In this document: positions 1 to 10,797 of the stretch, one piece after another
How positions within the stretch are numbered: the stretch's first letter is position 1
How the letters are laid out: every line of letters begins with the position of its first letter
Origin: Anoplopoma fimbria
Lineage: Eukaryota; Chordata; Actinopteri; Perciformes; Anoplopomatidae
DNA length: 64,000 bases
Reading direction: 5' to 3'
Assembly: GCF_027596085.1 (NCBI RefSeq)
Contig: NC_072452.1
Coordinates: 9,891,077 to 9,955,076 of the forward strand
Notes under the pieces: generated by a model
What the model saw: only the letters and a program-made list of their open reading frames with translations
The model's database searches: none
What the model was told of the DNA's origin: nothing
Position numbers and translations under genes: made by a program

Positions 1-2398
1 TTGTTGTTGATAATAGCTCCCAGAGATGTCAATAGGCAAGACTGGTATCCAGGCATGAGGATACCGATGTTGTTCAGCTGTTTTACACACACAAAAATAA
101 TCGTTTCAGCGTTGTGAGTTTGGGTGTGATAAGCATCGGGCCGGCCAAGTTGTTTAATTAAACAGCGAGAGGAAATGGTTTGGCCAATGTTTTAATAATA
201 GGTGCCAACAAAACAAAGAGAGTCATCTGGCTGCTTCACAGCAATCCTCTCAGCGGTGTTTTAGCACTTACCTCATCCTCTTTATGATAAAGGGGTGAGA
301 GAGTTCAGCCAGAGAGAGCTATGAAGCTGTAGCATGCCCTGTCCAGCCAGATAGCACTGAGCCGCACGATGTCAGCGAGGAATCAAACCTCTGCACAATG
401 ACAAATGCACACAGTGAGCACTGTGAGCGTCACAAATACAATCTGACAGATTTGTCCACTGAGCTGACTCGAGGAGGAAGAGCAAATGCTTTTATTTTTA
501 TCTCATTGGGCCTGAGATATGGCTCGTGCTGTTTTAGTCACTTGGAAATTGTCTGTCACTGAATTCCTGTGCCAGATCTGACCAACATCTGCCTTTCTTT
601 TTTAAAATAAAACATATCAGAAAAGTCCCCCAGTTAGGAAGGTAGGAATATAATGACTGATTATGACGTTGTATGTTCTTTGTTACAACATTCAATGAAT
701 CAAGTTCAGGCGAGTAAATCCAAATTAGACATACTGTAGCACCGCTGTCCCTCGGGTGAAGGGATTGTAACAAGCTTTGAAAGCAGAGGATTGATGGCCA
801 ACATATGTTTTTCATCCACTCCCATCATATCTGCCAATCAACACTGTTGATTCAGCTGTTGTGTGAATGAGCGAGAGTCTTGCGCCTTCACATTTCCACT
901 TCAGAAGGTAGGTTATGTTATATGAACCCTTGAATCACCCCAATGTCTGATGAAAAATGTTTGATAAAATGAGGCACATTATATATAATCCTTTACAGAT
1001 CATTTACAGATAGCATAAATATTTATATTCTTACCAGTGATGTAATGATGCTTGAGAAACAGCAGAGTTGGTAATGAAAAGCAGTATTTATCAACTTTTT
1101 GGCCTGGTTTATTTTTATCTGCTTGATGCTACTCACATGGAGATTATATAAATAAAAATGAATACGCATATAAAACAGTTTTATCCGTAAAAAGCTTGTT
1201 TAACTGTATTTAATGGTGGAAAAAGCTGGGTTTATTTGGGTAAAATCTCCACTCTATAACAAATCTTTACTCTTAAAATGTGTAGCTCACACACAATAGA
1301 CCCTTTACCGCACAATGTCAACGCAAAACACCACTTAAATTGCATCGTGGCTCCACTGTACTGTATGTTCTTGTTATCTATCATCTTAATCTTACACATT
1401 ACAATTTGATTTATTGTTTTATCCCAACCCACCCCCACCCAGAGCAGCTGCACTATAACAATATCAGACGTCATTTTCTATGATTCATTTTCTTCCAAGG
1501 ACATCCAGTGTCACACAACCATCAGTTTAGACCCCAGGAGAACGGAAACTTGTTTAGATGTAATCAGACGCTAAAACCATGTCCTGTTTTTTATGTGCTC
1601 AACTGTCTGGCGCAGAAAAGCTTTAAAACAAGAACAGCCTGATTGAAGCATTTTTATTGGAATCGACCTGCCAAATAAAACCCTGTCAATAGAACAAATC
1701 TGTTCTGTGGTACAACATAATAGACTAGTAATCTACAGCCATGCTAGCGGCTCTAGCTTGCTGGCAATGACAATGCCAACATGTTGCATGCTGATGTTAG
1801 ACAGGTTTGATAAATAACACCTTTACCACCTCAGTACAGCTGAGGCTGGTGGTGATGACAGGTATTTTGTCCTAAACCGAAGTATTGGAGATATTAAAAA
1901 CTGACTTTTACTACAACCCATAAACGTGAATCACATGGTGGGGCAAAAAGCAGTTCGGGGATCACCAAATTCAGTGGTACTCATCCTCTGGACACGATGC
2001 ACATCTGTACAAAATTCATGTAAATCCACTTAAAGGTTGGTGGGCTATTTCAGTTTGGACCAAAGTGGCAAACTGACCGACCGGCAGACCCCCATTGCCT
2101 TCCATAGAAATAGAGTAAATAAATAGTTTTTAAAACTGTTACTGTGAGAACAAATGGGGGTTGCAACACTGAGAGAACTGTGACAATAAAGCATCTGCCT
2201 GGATCCACATCAGTGCAGTGGAGAGTACATGGTAAAAGCCTCATCAAAAGGAGCCACAGAGGGCACAATGAAGCTGCTCTTTTACAGTTTATTTTAACCC
2301 GGAGCAGAAAGTTAAAAGGGAGTGCTTTAATGCTTCATTCATTCAAAAGTTTGGGTCCTTTTTTTGTTCTCTTATCTAAACCCCTTCTGTTTCTCCAG
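1..2398 (+). other. Non-coding, probably intron 1 of the melatonin receptor gene
   Basis: No coding exon could be supported here. The exon that begins at 2399 opens within transmembrane helix 2. Melatonin receptor genes have one large intron just after the exon encoding the N-terminus and helix 1, so this stretch is inferred to be part of that intron. I looked for a first exon ending in the usual basic segment after helix 1 and did not see one, so it probably lies to the left of the window. The short open frames here have no recognisable domain. The acceptor is a pyrimidine-rich run ending in CCAG at 2395-2398. Confidence 0.6.
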
Positions 2399-3264
2399 GC
2401 AACATCTTTGTGGTGAGTCTGTCAGTAGCAGACCTGGTGGTTGCTTTGTACCCCTACCCTCTGGTCCTGACCGCCATTTTCCATGATGATTGGACCATGG
2501 GTGACCTACACTGCCAGGCAAGTGGCTTCATCATGGGCCTGAGCGTCATCGGCTCCATCTTCAACATCACGGCAATCGCAATCAACCGGTACTGCTACAT
2601 TTGCCACAGCCTCCACTACGACCGGCTGTACAGTCTGAGGAACACCTGCTGCTACGTGGGCCTCACCTGGTTCTTCACCGCACTCGCCACGGTGCCCAAC
2701 TTCTTTGTCGGCTCGCTGCAGTATGACCCACGTGTCTACTCCTGCACCTTCGCCCAGACGGTCAGCTCGTACTACACCATCTCAGTGGTGGTCATCCACT
2801 TTCTGATCCCGCTGCTGGTGGTGTCCTACTGCTACATGAGGATATGGGTGCTGGTGATTCAAGTGAAACATCGGGTTAAACCGGAGCAAAGGACCAAACT
2901 GAAACCCAGTGATGTGAGGAACTTCCTGACTATGTTTATGGTGTTTGTGTTGTTTGCCGTGTGCTGGGCTCCACTGAACCTCATAGGCCTCGCAGTAGCT
3001 ATAAACCCAGTGAACGTTGCGCCCAACATACCTGAGTGGCTCTTTGTCACAAGCTACTTCATGGCCTACTTCAACAGCTGCCTCAACGCTGTCATATATG
3101 GACTGCTAAACCAAAACTTCCGCAAAGAATACAAGACAATTCTTCTTGCTCTTTGCATCCCACGTTTGCTCCTCATGGAGACCTCCAGGTGTGCCACAGA
3201 GGGACTGAAGAGTAAGCCTTCGCCGGCTTATACAAACAATAATGTGGCGGAGATAAATGTATAA
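2399..3264 (+). CDS. mtnr1c: Melatonin receptor, Mel1c type (terminal coding exon)
   Basis: G-protein-coupled receptor for melatonin, expected at the plasma membrane and coupled to Gi. The exon starts after the acceptor at 2397-2398 in phase 1 and encodes 287 residues to the TAA at 3262-3264. It covers helix 2 ([14 protein letters not shown]) to the C-tail. Family marks are NRYCYICHS after helix 3 in place of the usual [12 protein letters not shown] in helix 6, [12 protein letters not shown] at helix 7 (NAxxY, a melatonin-receptor variant of NPxxY), and the two extracellular-loop cysteines. The C-tail is short (about 40 residues), unlike mammalian GPR50, whose tail is very long. Helix 1 and the N-terminus are missing because exon 1 is outside the window. 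Assignment to the Mel1c/GPR50 branch rests mainly on synteny: vma21 follows on the same strand, as at human Xq28. Mel1a or Mel1b is the alternative. The receptor family is near certain; the subtype is likely. Confidence 0.93.
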
Positions 3265-3694
3265 TCTTGATGTTTTACTGGGAAACTAAGATTATGTTTC
3301 TTTGGATCCCCATTGTGGATTCGTGCCATATTTCACCCAGTGCCTTTCATAAGACTTTTATGATTTTCTAGTTATAAGGATGTAATCGTGTTTTCGTTTT
3401 CACCATTTCAGAGACATTATCCCCTCATGTTAAGAGAAAAACAATCAATTTCATCACCGGTACACTGCGCTCTCTTTGCAAAAATTTAAAGACGGACCAC
3501 CTGGTTCATAAGCAAGAAAAAATATCGAGGTAACTAGTCAGTATTTGTCCAAAACATTCAGAGATTCAGTCACTACAAACCGGATAGCTTATTATTTGGA
3601 CAGGGGACTTCCACATCCCAGCATCTGTACATCATGTGGACCACAGTGACTCAGTGCCTATTTGCACAGTATGTCAACAACATTGTGGAAGGAG

Positions 3695-3808
3695 AATAAA
3701 TGTATTTTCTTTGCCCACTGTGTCTCTGCACTCTTAAATGCAGAATTGATTATGGAAGATTCTAAAGGCTGGTTGTATTCCTTCAAAGTATCCCCTTATC
3801 TGAATAAA
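3695..3808 (+). terminator. Candidate polyadenylation signals of the melatonin receptor gene
   Basis: AATAAA occurs at 3695-3700 and again at 3803-3808, about 430 and 540 bases after the stop codon. Either could end the transcript. No transcript evidence is available. Confidence 0.35.
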
Positions 3809-5074
3809 CTGAAGCCTTTTTATTCAATGCTCGGCTCAATTATCAAGGATTTAATGCAAACATTTATGATCATTTTAGTGACTGACAATATTAAAACGAA
3901 AATAGGTGGCAATCTGGAAACACATTGTAGCTTCTGTGAAAGCTAAGATGAAGTTTGCATTCCATATTTCATCCCGAGTGCGTATGAATATCTCAGGCTC
4001 ATTCTCATTGAGAATGTAGCTTGTTGTAATTCAACATGATGCTGGTTCACCTTCAGGCTTATCTTCTGAGCCATGATTCCCTCACAAATAAGCTCTGGGA
4101 AGAATCGTCTGAAACAGAACTTTGTTGGTTAATGGAAAAACATGTGCCTTGTTGTTTGTAAAATTGAATTCTCTCACAGTTTCAGTAAATTTTTCTGGTC
4201 AAAGGAAACAGTCTTTTAACTGCCTCAACTGTTGCATGAATCAATTTATCAGATTAAAATGATCAAAGCCCCAAGCATCCCCTTTTAGACCCTGAATAAT
4301 TTAGGAATTGTAGACATTTTGAAAACGGGATGAACAGATGATGAATACAGCTAGCCTTCTTGTTTATTAAATGTCTGGGGGACATGATACGCATCAGGAG
4401 CCAGAGATGTAATTACGTGTTAGTGCAAGAGTGCCTGAGAACATGTCACCCTAGCTGAGATGAGCTCTGACAGCCTCCCAGCAACTTCATTCCAGCAAAC
4501 TAACTGAGTGCAGTTCACCTCACAGGGAGGCTCCAAGATGTCAATGTGACGCATTCTTGATATGATGCACTGCTACTGGAATATTAAAGAGATTACACAT
4601 TCGCCATGTCTAATTCATAGGATTCATAAATATGTTCAGCACAACAAATACTCAGTCTTCAGATTATTTTCTATCCTGCCGTGCTTTGCTCTAGCTAAGG
4701 TTGGACAGGCTGCCTCATGTCTGACTAAATTAAAACCCTCAGTGGACGATTATAGAATCTCAATCCTTGATGGATCAGGGGCTATCAAGTTATCAAGATA
4801 AGCTATATAGCACAAAACTTCAATCCCGCTTGCAATCGTACAAGACAGCGCCTCTGATGTGGATGAAAGAAGCAGCCCACATGCCAGTGCAAGGTCAGCT
4901 ACAGATGAGTGGCTAAAGGGGCTCGAGGGAAAATGACAGTCGTCTCTACCACACCGACGAGTCATAGACTAATGGCAGGGTCATCATTCTTCCTCTTCCT
5001 CTCACCTTCTAGTCTTCATTCTCTCCCTTTACTGCTCGTTTTACCTGTATTTATTTATCCTGTTATTTCCCAAG

Positions 5075-5235
5075 GAATAGTTTGACATTTTGGGAAATAA
5101 ACTTTTCTTGCTTTCTTGCAGAGAGTAAGATGACAGAATCAATACTAGTATTTGTCCACTAATTATAAAGCTACAGCCAGGAGACAGTCCTCTAAGCTTA
5201 GCGTAAAGACTGGAAGCAGAGGGACGGAGGTAGTC
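5075..5235 (+). repeat. One-arm copy of the foldback repeat also found at 43741-44333
   Basis: The segment reads GACATTTTGGGAAATAAAC, then CTTGCTTTCTTGCAGAGAG, then AAGCTACAGCCAGGAGAC and AAGCTTAGCGTAAAGACTGG. The same blocks in the same order make up the left arm of the element in the BAFF-like gene. The second arm is not evident, so this is a diverged solo or truncated copy. The family is a common teleost interspersed repeat that I recognise by its TAGCTTAGC core. Confidence 0.6.
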
Positions 5236-6649
5236 TGCTCCTTTCCAAATGTTTACAAAAGATCTGCGGACCAGCACTCAGTAATTAACAGATTATATCT
5301 TGTTTGTTGAATCTGTCCAAAAACCGACATGTAGTAAAACCAAGATCAAGTCCCAGATATAGTCTGATATATAACCCCGATTAAAACCACAATGTGTCAT
5401 TTTGACAGCTGTTGAATCTAGTGGTTATAATTGAGCATTCAGTACCGTAAGGAATTTTTCATGCTACTAAATTGATCAATTTTGACATAAAAAAATAATA
5501 ATGTTAGAATCACAAAATATAAAGCAGACTTTGTTTAGCAAAGACATTTGATTTCTTACTAATTCTACCAATTTTGGCTAGCTTGTGATTCTAGATTCCC
5601 AAGATATATAGTTTCTTTGTAAAGTAATATTGGGCATGTTTACACTAAACAAATTGCTAAATAGATATATCTGAAATACAAACCACAGTCCAGGATGAAT
5701 AGTTGAAATGTCTAGTCTATCCACCCTGTCTGTCATTTTGCCTGTGATTTGATATGAAGGGTAATGGCTTGTGGAGACATTTTTCTTTTGGTATGTTCAA
5801 GGACAGAGTTATCTATCCATGCAGAGACTGAACTCTGCCGTCTCCCTGGTTTCTGTGTAACGTCAGCTCCATTTGCTTCGGTTGCTACGTTAAGTCTCAG
5901 GTAAGTTTTCTACAGCCAAGCCTCACCATAGATACTAACTGTTAATCAGGGATGTGTTGGAATTGCAGATGATAAATCTTATCATGTTGTCATATGTCAG
6001 ATACAAGGATTGTCTTATTGTTTTTGTTAACTAAAGATGTGCAGTGCTCTTTGCAGCATCCACGTGATGGAAGCGAGAATTTATTGTCCAAACTGGCCTG
6101 AGGACATGATACTCCCTCAACAGCCATACTTTAACTTTTTACTTATTTCATTTTCCTTCTCAAATAGATAATGATTATTTCCACAATGCATGGAGAGTGA
6201 GGCATTACACGGCCCAACGACAGCATGCCATGACGGTTTTTCGCCTCGCTGGATGAATCCAGACGCAGCTCTCCTCTTTGTACAGAGAAATTTCTACAGC
6301 TCTTGCACATCATTGCATTTTACAGCAGTGGGGTCTCACAGTAGGCCTGCTGCCCCAATAGCAAGTCTCCTAATGGATTTGTGCATCGGGTTTAGCACTG
6401 CCTGTGTGGTCATGCATATGATGTGTTCCTACATGTCCCAATGGGCTGTGGGTCACAATGCTACCAGGAGGTTTTAGGTGGCGTGGGTCCAAGGAAGCCA
6501 ATGAGAGAAGGAAATGTGGATTATTGTGATTATTTATATCCGATTTCTTTATTTCGAGACTGATGCAGCAATGGGGATTATAGATGAAATGTAAATGTTT
6601 AAGTTTTTCTACTTTGTTGACAGTGACTTCTAGTTTGCCATGATACCAG

Positions 6650-7115
6650 CGGTGGAAGAAGTCCTAAGATCTTGAAAGTAATGAACACATTATGAATGTA
6701 AAGATACTTCATAACAAGTAACACTCCTGCATTACAAAAGAAAATATTATAAGCTATATATTCAGTGCTTGATCCACTGAATAATATATATATTTTTTTA
6801 AATTATATATTACATTAGTTATCTTGGCTTTGTCTAAAAGAGACAAAATCCTACTACCAGTTCCTATAAATCTTATTTACACGTATCTTGTTTGTTTAAT
6901 CCAGACAAAAACTGAAGTGTGAAAATGAAAAATTGACATTTAACAGAGGGTTATATTCGCGGTGCAACTGGTCTTGACTGAGAAAAAGTCTGGATAACCC
7001 TCAAATCTTGTCAAGCTGGAGTATAAAGTAGCATAAAATAGAATACTCCAGTACCTCAAAATTGTACATATAGTACAATAAAGTACAGTAACTGAATAAA
7101 TACTTGGTTACCTTA
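6650..7115 (+). repeat. Degenerate copy of a common teleost interspersed repeat (GGTGGAAGAAGT family)
   Basis: It starts with GCGGTGGAAGAAGTCCTAAG, contains ACTCCTGCATTACAAAAG, and ends near GTACCTCAAAATTGTACATA and ACAGTAACTGAATAAATACT. These blocks in this order are typical of a repeat seen throughout teleost genomes. It is interrupted by AT-rich sequence. It has no coding capacity. Confidence 0.55.
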
Positions 7116-7552
7116 ACACTTGCACAAGCTAATATATGCTAATAACAATCCTCTCACTTTAAGCAGCAGTTATAAAAGCAACAAATGACAAAGGTAAGAA
7201 TAGCATGGAACTATTTTTGTTTTCTATTTGTACTCTTTTTTGGAATGGAAACTTCCATTCCATTTGAGTTAAAACACTTTGGCACTGTCACTTGGTCAAA
7301 ACAACAGGTGTGGTGTGGAGTATGGGCTGCCTCATGTTTGACATAGAGCACTGGTGACATGTGGAATGAAAAGGCATAGCTAGGGGAGTCCAGACAGAGA
7401 GAGCCATGGGAAATTTTTCTGGAAGGTCAGAGGTCAATCTCCTTGAGGAAGGACAATTTTATACTGTATTGAACTTGCAAACAAAAGACCCTTGACCAGA
7501 TATAAACATTGGTATTCCATTGAGAATTAAACATTTGTCAATCTTTAATTTT

Positions 7553-9840
7553 AGATGCAGTTTTATTAAATTTTATAATCCCACCATAACGGGTGAACAC
7601 GTCTTCTGTGGTTTATGGTTTATTCCCAAAGCTCACAGCGATAAACTATTGAATTTTTGGGGGGCTATTGCATTTGTTTCCTGAGAAAATAAAAGACCAG
7701 TGTATTGGGAGGACTGGAATAATAAATATTGACAATTAAAGAATTAAAAAATTAAACTAAAAATCTATTTTAGAATTATTGCCAGCTTTATTGATTATTG
7801 ATAAATTATTAAATAAAGATATTTTTCTGTACAATCACAAAACATAAGGCATAATATATATATATATATATTGTTGATCTGATCTATCAATAAATATTGT
7901 CACATTTATAAAATATGAAATTATATTGATTGAGGTATTACCATCTGTACTCGTGGTGTCTGCAAACAGTACTGATGAACAAAGGACCTGTATTTGGTTT
8001 TTAGTGTTAAAAGTCCACTCGACTCCCATGTTCACTGTCTTTCTCCAAAGTGCAGCGTCTAACAAAACAAAAAAGGCAGATTTTTTTTTGTTACCCTGTG
8101 CTCTTTGAGTGAAATTGCCACAGAAAGTGAAATGATTATTTTTAACACACATCATTGGATTGTTCTTAAGGGTTCTGGCTGGTTCCCTATTGAGAGTCTT
8201 TTCAAATGAAATGTGTTTTGGGGAACATGCTGAGCTTGGGACCGGTGAGAACAAAGCCAACTGGAGCAGAAAGTGCCACTCCTTGACACTCAGGAAGCAA
8301 GACTTCAAACAGAAACACCGGCAATACACAACACTAAATGTACACAGTCGACACGAAATGGACGAAATGACTCTCTGTTACAGGAAATGGTCTATAGTGA
8401 TTTAATTATTCAGGAATATAGGGTGCCCAAGCACATGACATGACAGAAGACGTCCAGAAATAATCCTTGAATGACGAAGTTTACATTCATCATTTCTTTG
8501 CTTTTATTTTTGGAACCTGGTATCGGAATAGAAAAGAATTGTGAAAAAGACGTTTTAGGGTTAGGGTTAAAAAAGGTTAAAAAGCTGAATAAGGTGTGTT
8601 TGACTTCAAAGACAATGGCTATAAATGTTCAGCTTCTGACCTCGTTTGTAAAAAACATATATATTTTTTAATTTTCTTAAAAAGACCCACAAATGTGGAA
8701 AAAAAAAACATATCAAAGTTTGACTGAATTGGGATGTGATGCTGATTCGACCATTTGCTAGCACATTAGAAAGTAATACAATATCATGAATCAAAACTGG
8801 TTGTAATTCCTGAACAGGACAAGCTTGTGTTTTTGGCTAATTTAACCCCGCACAATAGATAACATACAGGAAATTATACCATTAAGCAATTATTCTAAAA
8901 AAAATAGTCTAGACTCGATTCAGATTGTATTTCTCTCATCCTCAAAGGCCAAAGAAGATGCTTTATGATCCTGACTTCAAGTCTTCTAAATGCATATAAG
9001 CCTAATGTAGTGCAAAAATAAATTAATAAATGGGTTTATACACAGGTATATTGAAATGCAATCAACCTAAATATAAAATATATGCAGGACAACAGGTAAA
9101 CAAGTTATTTAGATGCCCTACATACACCCTCTATTACTTTAAACCGTCATTAATTTAATATATGAAGTAAATAACAAAGAAACTGAAACAAACGAAAAAA
9201 GAAATTTATAAGAGCCTTAAACCCTTTTGGGCCATTTTAGTAAAATACATCCATGCTTGATCTTGTCTAGAAAATGTAGTTCCCTGGGTTGTAGTAGGCT
9301 ACAGTTTCATGAGAATATAATCTGTTTAATCTATTCAAAGTTACTCGAGTAAAGGTTAAGTACTTATATTCTTGTAGGCCTACTGTACTTAAGTAGTATT
9401 CAATAGTGTATTAAATGCTGTAAGCTATTCTAGTTACTTTGCAGATAAAACAAAAGACAAAATATATGAAAATCTTAAATATATGATGCATTATTATAAT
9501 AAATATGGGCCGGATTAATAATAATCCAACAAAGCTATATGGGCTACAACATTATAACTTTTCAAGGGGAAATTCTGATAATAATGAGCAGCCGATGTCT
9601 GTGCTTTTAGTTGCTTCTACTTGGGTGACATGTTGAATGCCGGACCTTTACTTGTAATTGAGTATTTTTTACTTTGTTGAAACCTATTGCTACTCTTAGG
9701 CTTTAAAGAAAAGGATCTGAATACTATATTATTTATATAGTATTGCTGTGACTTTTGGGAATAAACCATAAACCACATAAAACGTGTTCACCCGGTTATG
9801 GTGGGATTATAAAATGTAATTACATTTCAAATTGCAGTCT
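7553..9840. repeat. Pair of long inverted repeats about 2.1 kb apart, possible DNA element
   Basis: The left copy (about 7570-7643) and right copy (about 9741-9815) are reverse complements with only a few differences. Shared blocks are ATAATCCCACCATAAC, GGGTGAACACG and TGTGGTTTATGG followed by TTTATTCCCAAA. Weaker similarity continues outward to about 7553 and 9840 (AGATGCAG against AGACTGCA). The interior has no transposase or other domain. The arrangement fits a non-autonomous DNA element or an inverted duplication. I do not recognise the family. Confidence 0.6.
9580..9735 (-). repeat. Minus-strand copy of the same teleost repeat family as 6650-7115
   Basis: It contains GCCGGACCTTTACTTGTAAT, GAGTATTTTTTACTTTGTTG and AAAAGGATCTGAATAC. 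These are the reverse-orientation blocks of the GGTGGAAGAAGT repeat. With the copy at 6650 it brackets part of the inverted-repeat region. It is non-coding. Confidence 0.5.
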
Positions 9841-9989
9841 GGAAGACACAAAAACAGAGGAGATACATAGTGCTTGAAAGTTGATACTTAGTTCCATATT
9901 TTAAAGAAATCACTTAAATCCCCAAATATCCTTTATTTCTGCAAAGACATGACTGAATCTATGGCCTCGACTGTTGCGGTTAAGTCTGG

Positions 9990-10027
9990 TCTCGCGAGAC
10001 TACCCTGCGTCATCGCTGGTCATGTGA
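9990..10027 (+). promoter_or_regulatory. Putative vma21 promoter with TCTCGCGAGA and an M-box
   Basis: The palindrome TCTCGCGAGA is at 9990-9999, about 160 bases before the vma21 start codon. This motif is known from TATA-less housekeeping promoters in vertebrates. TCATGTGA at 10020-10027 matches the M-box bound by MITF/TFE factors, which regulate lysosome and V-ATPase genes. Local base composition turns GC- and CpG-rich here, against AT-rich flanks. The promoter role is inferred from position and motifs. Confidence 0.55.
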
Positions 10028-10160
10028 CGAGCCCCGTGATCGTATGCGGAAGTAGGGATTCAAGCTGCGCTGTCAACAAAACACAAACGGGGACAACGCC
10101 GACGTTAACCGAGCATATTTCCCGTTTTAAATCTCCACCTCGTCTCCGATCAGCCCAGCA

Positions 10161-10450
10161 ATGGACGGATCTGTCGGAGCAGCTTCGGACGCCGGACCGC
10201 CGGCTTATTACAGGGGGTGAGAAACCAGTAAACCAGCAGCTAGCTAATGCTAACCCTAGCCAAAGCTAACCTAGCTAGCAGCGCGTTAGCCTAGCCTCTC
10301 TGTCTGCGGAGTGACGACTGTTTCCACACAGCACGGGGCTGCTTCAGGAGCACGTGCACACCTTTACAGCATACTTTATATCATGTGGTGTAATCATTGA
10401 ACACAACATTAATCAAGGGACATCCCCACATGAATAAACCTTACTGTTTA

Positions 10451-10517
<67 letters not shown>

Positions 10518-10576
10518 TATATATATATAGTATATATATACTGTATATATACTGTATATGTATATATATATAGATA

Positions 10577-10616
<40 letters not shown>

Positions 10617-10641
10617 TATATATATATACAGTATATATATA

Positions 10642-10704
<63 letters not shown>

Positions 10705-10749
10705 CTGCAGCTCATATCCACAGCTCATATCCACTGTTCATACTGTTTA

Positions 10750-10797
<48 letters not shown>

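Larger units (their letters stand above)
3265..6640. other. Intergenic spacer without a supported gene
   Basis: AT-rich sequence between the melatonin receptor stop and the repeat cluster before vma21. The first few hundred bases are probably 3'UTR. The open frames are short, lack domains and have no convincing splice context. A one-arm copy of a foldback repeat lies inside (separate entry). Confidence 0.6.

Noticed and set aside
7835..8329. A 164-codon minus-strand frame between the inverted repeats
   Set aside because: No domain, AT-rich, ends in a microsatellite and shows no transposase motif. Not enough to call a gene.
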